Source: Diplonema papillatum
Lineage: Eukaryota > Euglenozoa > Diplonemea > Diplonemida > Diplonemidae
Assembly (NCBI GenBank): GCA_030068145.1
Contig: JAPJBO010000080.1
Location: forward strand, 310,001-374,000
Reading direction: 5' to 3'
DNA length: 64,000 nt
Shown here: positions 1-9,233 of the stretch, piece after piece
Numbering within the stretch: the stretch's first letter is position 1
Layout of the letters: each line of letters begins with the position of its first letter
The notes under the pieces: generated by a model
What the model was told of the DNA's origin: nothing
Seen by the model: the letters and a program-made list of their open reading frames with translations, nothing else
The model's database searches: none
Translations under genes and position numbers: made by a program

Positions 1-50
1 CCCACGACCTCCGAGCGCAGCCCTCCTCACCAAACAGCACCCCCGAGGCT

Positions 51-90
51 CGGAAGTCCGGGAATCTTGAGCGAAAAACGTTCACTCTGG
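51..90 (+). promoter_or_regulatory. degenerate copy of the dispersed promoter module
   Basis: The stretch reads as a worn copy of the module seen intact near 42.75 and 53.3 kb: a CCGGGAATCTTGAGCGAA core followed by TTCACTCTGG. The TATA-like part is not kept. It sits just ahead of the broken gene at 91-1279, in the position the module has in front of the MFS and pectin lyase genes. That it once drove this gene is inference. Confidence 0.4.
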
Positions 91-1279
91 TCCACAGCCA
101 ACGCAGCAGTTCTCACGCAAGTGTACGAGCGGGGCTGCTGGGATACTGTTCGGGAGTTGATCAAGGCGAATGCGCAGAGATGCACGGTCGATGCCTCGGC
201 AAACACGGTACCCAGACCGGTCGGATCCTCTCCCGTACTGTTCTCCTGTGATGCTTAGGATCTACCGACGGCACCAACATTTGACGAAAAAGAAAGGTGG
301 CAGAGTGCCTTGGCGAGTACCTGCGGTGGAGCAAGGGACACGCGGAGAACCAGCACATCAACCGGGCGGATGAGGCGGCTTCGATCACTCTGCGTGAGAG
401 AACGCCGGCGTTGGATGTGGAACACCTCCACTGGATAAACGGGGAGAAGGCAGTATGCTGCTTCGCAGCCGGCAACTTCCCCCAGCTGGAGGGGCCAGCC
501 GAGTACATGCGGCGAGTGTGGCGGTACGAACGAAGTCTGCAGAAGTCCGGTGTCAACTAGCAACAATCAGGCCTGCAAGACCTTTCCCTCAAAAGCCTCG
601 GCTGACATCCGAAGACTCTACAGCGCTCAGTGCCTAATACCCTCTGAGGACAACGAAGTCGACACGTATTTCGTGCCGCGAAAGAAGTGGCTCAACGACG
701 TGGACCACGCGAGCGAGCGGCTGAACGCTCGCATTGAACTGAGCAATAATTTCCTGGAGCAAGAGAACATGCTTTCGGTAGTGCATACCTTGACGCAGCA
801 CGTCAACACCAACGCGCGGTACACCAAAAAGTCCCTCCGAGACGCAGTCTGTAGCCTTGGCATCGAAAGCGCGAAATTGACCGACAAGTTCGTGCAGAAC
901 CTACGGCAGATGGCGACGGGGAAGACAACGAGAGGAAGCACCCTCAGGGCGCTGGAGACGTTCCCAGGGGCGGTGGACCTCCTGCTCGCGATCGTGAGAA
1001 GGTCGATACTGCCGAAGGGAACCCGCGTGCAGTGTAGACGGTTGTTGCGAGATGGCGACCGCAGAACACGTGCTGCTTGCCGACGACGACACGCACAACG
1101 AAGTGTCGGACATCCGAAACGCTACAACGCGTCGCCCACCGGTGGTAAAAAGGCTCCTTGAAGACTTTGCGCTGAAGCACGGGCCGGCGGTACTACACGT
1201 CGCGAGACGCGTGAAAGCCCTGTGCGATGTCCCGCTCGCCGCCCGATGGTCGACGCTGATCACGACGTATTCGGTCTAA
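91..1279 (+). pseudogene. broken gene of unknown multicopy family
   Basis: I do not recognise the family. Protein-like sequence runs through the stretch but changes frame at least twice: one frame at about 297-560 (ending YERSLQKSGVN), another at about 550-1030 (with DTYFVPRKKWLNDVDHAS), and a third at 1052-1279 (HVLLADDDTHNEVSDIRNA to a stop at 1279). The last segment recurs at 19665-19870 with clear amino-acid similarity (HNEVSDIR, then a Leu-rich helix, then RVA-RVK-LC), so it is a real coding family. The visible parts look helical and cytosolic; no signal peptide, membrane span or known catalytic motif is seen. Very small introns could explain one frame change, but decay is simpler. A worn promoter module precedes it. 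Confidence 0.4.
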
Positions 1280-1870
1280 GAAGCCCGGCGCCGAAATAGC
1301 CGATATGAGAAATGTGGACACTATTGAGAGTTTTGGTTTTACCTTTGCGAGCGGGACACCCAGAGGGCGAACAAGGCGGGAGGCCACGAAATTCTTCTTT
1401 TATTTTAGAGACGGCGCGAGACAAAAAAAAAAAAGAAAAGGACGCTAACCCAGGTCGAAAGACACCAATCTGTACGTCCATTCGGGATCGTCGGAAACAC
1501 AAAAAAAGGACGCTAACCCAAACAACTTCCGCCGGTAGAGTAATCTAGCCTAAAGAAATCAACTGCCTTCGGGTAAACCCTAGGCTAGTCTGACACTAGT
1601 CGTCGTCGGGAAAAAAAAGAAAGAATTGAACGATTTGTGCCACACAAATGCAACGTTTTTACCGCCGTGCCACGTTATAACTCAGCTACACTGGTCTACC
1701 CTGCATGCCACGATGCCACCACAAACTGCACCACAGAGCCGTCGTCCAACAAGCGGAACCTTCAGCGAAGGGCCCCTTACCGGCAACCTCCATCGCAAGA
1801 ACAAGATCATGGGTGAATGCTTGACACCTCAACCGCAGACGACTCGGGCACAACCGCAGGTATCAGTCAC
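1280..1870. other. no gene; short dispersed repeats
   Basis: No convincing coding frame. It contains an A-run near 1422, a GGGATCGTCGGAAACAC block (about 1484) that recurs at about 32250 and 35150 ahead of two genes, and a block at about 1524-1600 (TTCCGCCGGT, CCTTCGGGT) that recurs at about 59045-59105. Confidence 0.5.
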
Positions 1871-2050
1871 TTTTTTTTTTAGCCACATGCAATGTGTGAG
1901 GAAACTGAACCGCTCAAGTAGGACCTTCTGATCATGATCATTTGCCAAATTTGCCACCTGAAACCACGTCCAGGATTTGGGCTCAGGTAGTGCGGTCAAC
2001 GAAAACTCTAGTTTCCCTTTCTACCTTCTCCTACTCTCGCGGTGTACGGT
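1871..2050 (-). repeat. A-tailed dispersed repeat R1, copy 1
   Basis: A unit of about 180 bp that reads, on the minus strand, from the CCGTACACCGCGAGAG side to a poly-A tail after CACATTGCATGTGGCT (seen here as a T-run at 1871-1880). Near-identical copies lie at 22771-22957, 57567-57745 and, in the other orientation, 44697-44868. A constant body with an A-tail at one end suggests a SINE-like retroposon; no Pol III box is obvious. Confidence 0.7.
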
Positions 2051-2283
2051 TTCTGTACTGACGGGAACATTTCCGGAACAACGGTTGCACATGAAAGAGA
2101 AAACGAAGCCAACGAAAAAAGTGCTAATACAGGAAACCCCCCCCCCAGAGAGGTTTATACCCTGTACACGCGAAGAACAAGAAACTTTTGCCTTATCATT
2201 TCCATCACCTTTGGTCAGTTGATGCTGATCGTCCGTTGCTTCGTTTATCAGTGCAAGCCCCAACTCCGGAAATGTTCATAAGC
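2051..2283. repeat. dispersed repeat R17 copy
   Basis: Blocks such as AACGAAGCCAACGAAAAAAG, CACGCGAAGAA and GATGCTGATCGTCCGTTGCTT recur at about 10795-10860, 61080-61260 and 61600-61740 in partly shuffled form. No coding frame is persuasive. Confidence 0.45.
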
Positions 2284-2540
2284 ACCCCTGCTTTTTGTAG
2301 GAAATACTTGAGGAGACTGCCAGTTGCGAAATCTCAAGTGTGGTGTGGTACTCATCGGCATGCCGATGACTCCCCACTATCGCTACAATATTCCAAATCT
2401 CAAAGGAGGTAAATGTGTTGTAGCCCACACGAAACACAGGTAAATCTGGGCTAAGTGGGCGGGCGCGTTCAACAAACGCTGGCCAACGTGTGCCTCGAAA
2501 TGAGCACAGCGCAGTCCCTCGAGTATTTTTCTAGTAGGTA
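2284..2540 (+). mobile_element. MITE family R2, copy with an inserted palindromic motif
   Basis: R2 units run from a left end ATAAGCACCTGCTTTGTAGG through AAATACTTGAGGAGACTGCC to a right end whose complement is AAATACTCGAGGGACTGCC, so the ends form an imperfect inverted repeat of about 20 bp. The interior has no coding capacity and includes GTAGCCCACACGAAACACAG. This copy carries an extra segment at about 2336-2395, flanked by AATCTCAA on both sides, holding an 18-bp palindrome. Confidence 0.65.
2343..2393. repeat. palindromic motif P45, copy 1
   Basis: A roughly 45-50 nt block: GTGTGGTACTCAT, then a GC-centred palindrome (2352-2369, TCATCGGCATGCCGATGA), then CCCCACTATCGC. Related blocks lie at 7288-7345, 23783-23830 and 63655-63712, with changed but still paired stems. 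Confidence 0.55.
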
Positions 2541-2698
2541 CGTGCAATCTTGCAGATTGCCGCACAATGCTTTGTCCTTTGGTAAGGTAGTCCCAAACTT
2601 CCCTACACCCCTTGTGCACCCAAGTAAGGCCACCGGAACACATCACGGGCGTCGCCTAAGATGTTTGATACCGTAATTGGATTAATGCGCCACCTCCC

Positions 2699-3102
2699 CT
2701 AGCGAGCTCTCGGATCAAGCTGCGTCTGATGCAGCTGTTGTATGGATCGCCTACATACACTCAGCCGCGCGTGCCTTCATTGCGAAGGTTACTGCTGCGG
2801 CCTTCTGGGTGGCAGCTGTGTCAGGTCAAGTAGCGAGATCTGAGGCCCTGTGATGGCTGAGTGCACACCTAAGCAGGGCTGCATCCTCGTGTTGTAGCCG
2901 TGTTGTGTATAAGGCTTCGTGGGGGCCTGGTCAACCACCTCATCACTATAGGGCACAAACCTTTCTCGACAGTGATTGGACAGTCGGGATTGCCGGGGGC
3001 GGGTCTCCACGAAGAAGAGACTTGTAAAGCAAGACCTGCCCCCTGCGCCTGCTGTCTCCGGCTGCTTCGGCAGACGACACATACTACTACTACTACTACG
3101 GG
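2699..3102 (+). repeat. dispersed repeat R4 with (TAC)n tail, copy 1
   Basis: About 400 bp, over 95% identical by eye to 31724-32115. Both copies end in GACGACACATAC followed by TAC repeats, here five or so units. The same tail closes the unrelated R5 unit at 5059-5519. Constant body plus short tandem tail is what non-LTR machinery leaves on SINEs; the body has no coding frame. Confidence 0.6.
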
Positions 3103-3725
3103 GTTTGCGACCTTGCGTACTTTGCAGAACATCGTGACTCTGGTGCTTGCCCGCGCCTTGGGGGGCTCGATACTCAGCTCGACCCCTAGATGCCGCTGTC
3201 ATGAGACGACCACAGCGGTGCAGTCACGCAGGTGACTACCTGGGACACCCCCCGGATGTCCCAGGGTTTACCCGGTTCGGCATTTCTTTATGGTAACAAG
3301 CTTGCTTGTCTATATCAAAAAAGTGTCGGATGGCAGCGTGCTGTGTGAAATCACTCAAAACAGGGTTTACACACGTACGCACAAACAAGTTTGCGACTTT
3401 GCGTTCTTTGCAGAACATCGCGACCCTTGTGCTTGCCCGCGCCTTGGGGGGCTCGATACTCAGCTCGACCCCTAGATGCCGCTGTCATGGGACGACCACA
3501 GCGGTGCAGTCACGCAGGTGACTACCTGGGACACCCCCCGGGTGTCCCAGGGTTTACCCGGTTCGGCATTTCTTTATGGTAACAAGCTTGCTTGTCTATA
3601 TCAAAAAGTGTCGGATGGCAGCGTGCTGTGTGAAATCACTCAAAACAGGGTTTACACACGTACGCACAAACAAGTTTGCGACTTTGCGTTCTTTGCAGAA
3701 CATCGCGACCCTTGTGCTTGCCCGC
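3103..3725. repeat. 286-bp tandem repeat, about 2.2 copies
   Basis: TTTGCGACTTTGCGTTCTTT starts units at about 3104, 3390 and 3675. Each full unit carries a hairpin: CCTGGGACA/TGTCCCAGG at 3239-3265, lengthened to a 12-bp stem at 3525-3551 by one base change. Part of the unit (GTCGGATGGCAGCGTGCTGT) recurs alone at about 11005-11075. The third unit runs into the coding-like repeat R10. Confidence 0.75.
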
Positions 3726-4195
3726 GACAAGTGATTCGCGCCACTTCCCCGTGCGAGCGAGTCTCGGAACAGGACTCAAAACTGTGACCCAGGTGGCGAC
3801 TGCCGACCATGACGGGTGCTTGCACCAAGAGTTTGGAACAGCTAGTCAGGCCAAGCTCATTGCACAGAGAGAGCTTGCCACATCTTCGGGTGAGATGTGC
3901 CGCCTGTTTGAAGAAACTCAGCTGTTGCACGGGGCCGAAACCCCCGTCCAGCTAACACCGCAAGATGAAAACAGAAGTCTTGAGTCGAGTGCCGGATGGA
4001 GAAGCTGACAGCCCCCCACGCTCTATCCGTCCCCCGAAGGATCCCGCCCCACCAACCCTCCGGAGAGGAGTCACAGGACCCAAAAGTAGCGTGTCGGAAA
4101 CTCAAAGCCGACTGGTGAAAGTGACAAGTGGGCTATACTTTGATTCAGACGTTACCCACTCAAAGCCCTGAACTTAAACACACACACACACACCG
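3726..4195 (+). pseudogene. repeat-borne coding fragment R10, copy 1
   Basis: A frame with DHDGCLHQEFGTASQAKLIA and GEMCRLFEETQLLHGA is recognisable here and, on the minus strand, at 20085-20570 (GEMCRLCEDTQLLHGA) and, diverged, at 25100-25380 (MCRLCKVIQQKH); the part up to CLHQEL recurs at 59825-59955. Amino-acid similarity through diverged DNA suggests this was once coding, perhaps a transposon-borne zinc-binding protein, since a Cys-x2-Cys and a later His recur. The family is not recognised. The unit ends in a (CA)n tail at about 4178-4193. Confidence 0.45.
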
Positions 4196-4446
4196 CAGGC
4201 TGTCGCAATGCGGTACTCCGCCGATACGAAGGACAGCAAACTCCGCCACCGCTTCGCGGCCGCAGCGCCTGCGGCAGAGACGGACGTGGAGAGCCAGTGA
4301 GCTGGCGTGGGCCGGGCTGCCAACTAGACTGCGGCTCCCGACAAACGGACGTACGCCTTTGTTGCGGCGCGACCGACCTGGCGCTTTGCCCAAGCGCTGG
4401 TGCCGCGCTTGCGGCCAAGGCGCTGCTGACATCTACAACCCGCCTT

Positions 4447-4708
4447 TCGAAACCTTGATGTGGGTCAACTTTTCTGAAGGGACTGGCCTTCAGAAACCGT
4501 GATGTGGGCCAACTTTTCTGAAGGGACCGGCCTTTAGAAGCCTTGATGTGGGCCAACTTTTCTGAAGGGACTTGCCTTCAGAAGCCTTGATGTGGGCCAA
4601 CTTTTGTGAAGGGACTTGCCTTTAGAAGCCTTGATGTGACCAACCTTTTCTGAAGGGACTGACCTTTGGAAGCCTTGATGTGGGTTAACTTTTCTGAAGG
4701 CACCGGCC
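4447..4708. repeat. 44-bp minisatellite, six units
   Basis: Units start with GATGTGGG at about 4457, 4501, 4545, 4589, 4633 and 4677, each with AACTTTTCTGAAGGGACTGG. Frames crossing it are repeat artefacts. The 4196-4446 stretch before it is GC-rich and has no gene I can support. Confidence 0.8.
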
Positions 4709-5058
4709 TTCCCGCGGCCGGCTAGTTGAACCTGCTGGAACCGACCCGGGCGGGGGGGCAACAGCGCGCTGTCTAACTCCGATTGCGCAACGCCACCATT
4801 CGATTGAATCCTGGGTCCAAGAACAAGCACCGCATATCTTCTGGTGTTGATTCGCAAGGTTGATGACATTGGATGGTGTTTGGTCAATGGATCTTGACTG
4901 AGAGCGGCTTCACCAGCCTCATGTCGCAAGAAAAACATTGCCGGAAGGGGCAAAAACGCGTGACGAGCTACGAACAGCCGCCTGACAAACCAGACTCACA
5001 CCGCTGTCCTGTCTGCAGACACTCAGGTTCCGCGCTGATGATGAGGGGGTTTTTTTTT

Positions 5059-5519
5059 GCGCGGCTGCACTGCTGCTGTGTGCGCTCGGATTGGCGCCGC
5101 TCAAGCGGCCACCTTATGTCACTCGTTTGTTTGTAAAGATTGCTCCGTTCTTCTCCCTGACTTGTTCCCGGATTAGGATGACACATACTACTACTACTAC
5201 TACTACTACTGCGCGGCTGCACTGCTGCTGTGTGCGCTCGGATTGGCGCCGCTCAAGCGGCCACCTTATGTCACTCGTTTGTTTGTAAAGATTGCTCCGT
5301 TCTTCTCCCTGACTTGTTCCCGGATTAGGATGACACACACTACTACTACTACTACTACTACTGCGCGGCTGCACTGCTGCTGTGTGCGCTCGGATTGGCA
5401 CCGCTCAAGCGGCCACCTTATGTCACTCGTTTGTTTGTAAAGATTGCTCCGTTCTTCTCCCTGACTTGTTCCCGGATTAGGATGACACATACTACTACTA
5501 CTACTACTGCGCGGCTGCA
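5059..5519 (+). repeat. 152-bp unit R5 in tandem, joined through (TAC)n tails
   Basis: Three copies in a head-to-tail row begin GCGCGGCTGCACTGCTGCTG and end GATGACACATAC plus TAC repeats; the next copy starts straight after the TAC run. Copies differ by only one or two bases and in TAC number. Part of the preceding block (4960-5058) is shared with 63000-63110. Confidence 0.8.
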
Positions 5520-6084
5520 CTAGCAGCTGTGGGCCTCCGCAGGGGTGCCTACCCCCGCGAGTAAAAAGGTGCCTCTTCCAAGGCAGGTTTTATCTAGCAA
5601 GGTGGCCGGTGCTTCCTCACGGGCCCCGCGGACGCCGCGTCCTCCTCCAAACCCTCACTGTCGTTCTCTCCACTCTCTCTCTCTCTCTCTCTCTTCGCAT
5701 GTGATACGAAGAAGCTAGGTTCGTCACGGCAGCCATCCCAGTGCAGGGAAATAAAAGCGGCCGCACTAGCAAGATACTCATCATGTTGGGTATAATGACT
5801 GCACAGTATCATGCTTTGCCGAGAGTATCACCGCCCTGTTTCCGTGGCTTAACCCCTTCCGGACAGAGGGGGATGGAGGTTGTCCAGGGTGCGGAAGGCT
5901 TTCTAGAGGGAATGCTTTGTGCGCTTCACTCGTTGACGATCTTGACTGACTAATGAAATGAACGCTTTTGAAAGGAAGAAAACTAAACGGGCTGCGCTTA
6001 CGATTGGGTAACCCCCCGAGATAACCGGCTAGCCCAGGAGGTCACACCCGCCAAACCCTTTTGTTTTCCGGTTCCTTTGAAATC
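5520..6084. other. no gene; (TC)n microsatellite
   Basis: A TC run lies at about 5671-5696. No conserved coding frame, tRNA or repeat boundary is seen in the rest. Confidence 0.5.
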
Positions 6085-6180
6085 CTGTGCCCAACACCTT
6101 CCTGGTGAGTGGCTTAGGATTCCCACGATGAATCGACAAAACTGTGGACTCGCGGGCAAGCGCTCCATGACACCACTACG
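6085..6180. repeat. dispersed repeat R14 copy
   Basis: CACCTTCCT and ATTCCCACGATGAATCGACA here match 61879-61975. The following 6181-6905 has no supported gene; a block at about 6535-6610 (GTCAAGGACCGAAAC, GGTGTTGAGCACAT) is shared with 63125-63200. Confidence 0.45.
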
Positions 6181-6905
6181 CGGAAACCAGGGCTCGTTGG
6201 AAAGGTTTCGTGGCAAGTCCCTTCCCGGCAGCAAGCATCGATGGTTTTCGACGTGTCTTTACTCTGTAGACGCAGCGTCCGCACTCCAGTTCGCGTTCAC
6301 GGAGAAGGGCGTAGATACGGTCCCATATCGGGTCAGATCCTCAGGACCCAGGATCTGGGGTTGCATGCGTACATATACGTTGCTGCTGCTACGTACACCG
6401 TGCAGAGGCCCAGATCCCAGGTCGGCGGTCCACCACTACGCAGTGTGTGTGGATACTACCACGATACCATCTCAGGATGCTGGTTCATACCTGATTCCCA
6501 CCAGTGTCTTTTTCGAGATAAATGCATGTCCCGCGTCCGTCAAGGACCGAAACAGCGGCGCAGATGGGACCAGCGGTGTTGAGCACATCTCCATCCCAAG
6601 CACGTCCTTGCAACCCACCTCCTCCTCTCAGTTGTTCATTGTTCACCACAAAAGCATATGATACCACCCCCCACACACGCGCCCGCGTGCATGCGAAACA
6701 GCCTTCTTCCCCCTCCCTTACCATGTGCCGACCCTGTTCCTTGGTTTATTTGGTCAGTCTTTGTATTTCACACAGTTCCCTCACGCTCACCCCTCCACCA
6801 AGCGCGCAAGCGAAGAACCGATCAAACAGCGGTGCGCAATGGCATGCCAGTGACGTTAGTAACAAATGCAGCCATCGCCCGCCGAAGAAGTGCGGAATTT
6901 CTTCC

Positions 6906-7155
6906 GAATAAGCACCTGCGCTTTGTAGGAAATACTTACTGAGGGAGACCGCCAGTTGCGAAAAAAAAAAAAAAACTCGAAGGAGGTAAAATGCGCTGTA
7001 GCCCCCACGAAAACACAGGTAAATCTGGGCTCAGTGGCGGGCGTAAGCGTTTGACAAAAAAAGACCCCATTTTGTAGTTGTATTGTTTTCTCCTTTTTCT
7101 CCCCCTCTAGCCTCCGTCGAAATGAGCACAAGGCAGTCCCTCGAGTACTTTGGCA
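6906..7155 (+). mobile_element. MITE R2, copy 2
   Basis: Left end AAGCACCTGCGCTTTGTAGG, right end CAGTCCCTCGAGTA. It carries a 15-A run in place of part of the left subterminal sequence. Interior motifs CACAGGTAAATCTGGGCT and GGCGGGCGTAAGCGTT match the other copies. Confidence 0.7.
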
Positions 7156-7203
7156 CGAGCGGGCTCCAGAAGCCGAAGCTGCTATCCCGAGTTGTGCACG
7201 AAG

Positions 7204-7450
7204 CTCTTTTTGTATAAGCACCTGCTTTGTTTGTAGGAAATACTTGAGGAGACTGCCAGTTGCGAAATCTCAAAGGAGGTAGATGCATCGTGTGGTATAC
7301 TCATCGGCATGCCGATGACCCCCCCCCCACTATCGCAACGATATTCCAATCTCAAACGAGGTAAAATGTGCTGTAGCCCACCCAAAACCCACGTAAATCT
7401 GGGTTCCGTGGCCGGCGTGAGCGTTCAACAAAAAAGACCCACTTTTTAGT
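7204..7450 (+). mobile_element. MITE R2, copy 3 (with P45 motif)
   Basis: It starts TTTTTGTATAAGCACCTGCT and holds the P45 palindrome at 7301-7318 (again TCATCGGCATGCCGATGA) between two AATCTCAAA blocks. The right end is lost where an R3 MITE begins at about 7457. Confidence 0.65.
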
Positions 7451-7456
7451 TGTCTT

Positions 7457-8045
7457 GTTTTACATAAGCGCCAGCTTGGAAGGAAGTACTCGACAATAAC
7501 TTCCAGACAAAGAACCGAAGGGATCCCAAGTGCTGTAACTACCGAACCACGTGTTGAACGGACGTGAGGACATGCGAACACGACACATCAGACAAACACA
7601 ACAGGTCAAAAGTCCTGTGTGACAGAACAACACACGGTGGTGTAAGCGAAGAACAAATCATATTGTGTTTGTATTGTATTTGCCCCTCTACCCAGGGCTT
7701 ACGCTCCACGTGTGGAGCGTGTGGATTTCCACACGTTAATTCTTTTTGGATTTTGTTCCCCCACGTGTGGATCCTCAGGTACCACATGTGGATTTTGATT
7801 TGTTGGTCCACATGCAGGGGAGTCTAGGCCCACTAGTGGTCAAGGCCGCACAGCCAGGTGTCGCTATTTCTTTTGCCGTCGCACATAAGGGGAAAGGTTT
7901 TTTTTCCCCTCGAACCTTAAGCGCCACACGTGGACCACACGTATTTTCTCTGAGACCGAAAACGGAGCGTAAGCCCTGCCTCGACCTCTGTATTTCCTCC
8001 CTTCCATTCGGAGTCAGAGCAGCCACGTCGAGTATTTTTCTCCCC
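7457..8045 (+). mobile_element. MITE family R3, split by a hAT-like MITE
   Basis: R3 runs from ACATAAGCGCCAGCTTG through GGAAGTACTCGAC to a right end CACGTCGAGTATTT, whose complement mirrors the left subterminal AAATGCTCGACGATGCTGC. The body includes CCGAACCACGTGTTGAACGG. It is interrupted at 7693-7978. Other copies: 10441-10716, 21074-21830, 30452-30722, 30876-31022 (minus) and 51834-52050. Confidence 0.75.
7693..7978. mobile_element. 286-bp hAT-like MITE with 8-bp target duplication
   Basis: Perfect 15-bp inverted ends, CAGGGCTTACGCTCC and its complement. The flanks CCTCTACC (7685-7692) and CCTCGACC (7979-7986) match at 7 of 8 bases, and removing the element restores an R3 body. CAGGG termini and an 8-bp duplication are typical of hAT transposons. 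The interior repeats CACGTGTGG-type blocks near both ends and has no transposase. Confidence 0.85.
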
Positions 8046-8124
8046 TCTGGCGCTCTGAGCACAAGGCAGTCCCTCGAGTATCTTGTCGACCGATTTTGCG
8101 TTCGTCGCCCTGTCGTACCGAAGA

Positions 8125-8203
8125 CTGAAAGTCCGAACAACCGCCCGCTTTGTATGAAGCACTCGAGAAGGCTGCCAGTTGAAAAGTTTCAAAGGAAAAT
8201 ATG
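8125..8203 (+). mobile_element. MITE R2 fragment
   Basis: CCGCCCGCTTTGTATGAAGCACTCGAGAAGG-type left end (given in part) followed by GCTGCCAGTTGAAAAG; only the first 80 bp or so of an R2 unit are present. Confidence 0.5.
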
Positions 8204-8204
8204 T

Positions 8205-8388
8205 TGAAGGGGAGGGGTCGAATAATAACACTGTGTTATTATTCGTTTTGTCGAATAATAAAAACCCCCCCTCCCCCGCCTCACAAGTCAAACGGAGACT
8301 TCAAAAAACCGACCGCTTACTACAAGAAACAGTCTAATAAAAAAGAAAGTTCCGGGTAGCCGAACAGTAGCAGGATCAAATACTGGGA
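8205..8388. repeat. hairpin-bearing repeat R7, copy 1
   Basis: GGGGTCGAATAATAACAC is followed by its mirror GTGTTATTATTCG, a hairpin at 8219-8245 with 13-bp perfect arms, then TTGTCGAATAATAAAA and GTTCCGGGTAGC. The same order is found at 60686-60790, where the hairpin has 16-bp arms with two G-T type changes. Confidence 0.6.
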
Positions 8389-9233
8389 GTGGTTTTAGAC
8401 GACCAGACGACGGAGGCTTGTCCGGATTGGCGGCCTTTCCCGACCCCCCTGGAAAACACGATGACGACAACTACACGATGTATCGCCTGTGGCGCCACAT
8501 CCACCCGTCATCAACTGGTACGGTGTCTTCAATCCCTCGTGGAAGGCCGGTGGAGGACGCATTCTGTGTTCGTGGAATTATGAATCCGGAGAGGAGGTGT
8601 GACTGCGGAGCTGCTGGATCCGTTGTGGAGACCATGAACGTGCATGTGGCGTCCGAGTGCCTGCTGTTGCAGTTCGGCATTTACGCAAGCGATGGTGCGA
8701 GACTACGGAATGACGCTTCCCTACCGCTCCTCCTGCGACTGCCGGACGGCACACTACGCCTTTCCGCGGTGGTTGTACACACGGGACAAAATACGACAAG
8801 CGGCCATTTTGTCACATACGTCTTGCAAGGGATGCAATGGACGCTTTTCGATGACGAACGAGTCTTGCACGTCGACAACGTTCCTTGGACTGACATATAC
8901 CTCGCCGCATACGTACGAATCCCCAATGCGTCCCACGAGGTGGTCGAACGCTTGCCATCACCTACTATGATGGCAACAACAGTCCCACCGCAGGTCCCGC
9001 TGATACCTTCTAGTCCGCCCTGTACCGACGCGAATCTGGAATCTTGCCAACCCATGCCCTCCGACGCCGCTTTGGCAGCACACGACCAGCCACCTGAACA
9101 GCCCAAGGACCCCCCGGAACTGCGCTGCAAGCGCTGCTTCACCGACCGCACCAAGGACGGTCGATTGTTCCGGGGCCTCAGAGGCCTGCATGTGCACGAA
9201 CGTCTCTGCACGTACGTCAACTTCGGGGAGTGA
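8389..9233 (+). pseudogene. ubiquitin-specific protease (C19)-like gene with C-terminal zinc finger, broken
   Basis: The C-terminal half of a USP fold is visible. A Cys-x2-Cys piece (RCIACGATSTRHQLVRCLQ) lies in the frame at 8389-8583; the rest (CDCGAA at about 8600, then LSAVVVHTGQNTTSGHFVTY and WTLFDDERV) is in the frame ending at the TGA 9231-9233, so at least one frame change separates them near 8540-8560. The His of SGHF (codon 8805-8807) matches the catalytic His of C19 peptidases; the N-terminal Cys box is absent. After a Pro-rich linker comes CKRCF...GLRGLHVHERLC, a finger of the type found in many non-LTR retroelement proteins. It could be a degraded host deubiquitinase or the accessory protease of a lost retroelement; I lean to the latter because it sits among repeats. 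Isolated in-frame starts exist but none is preferred. Confidence 0.6.
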
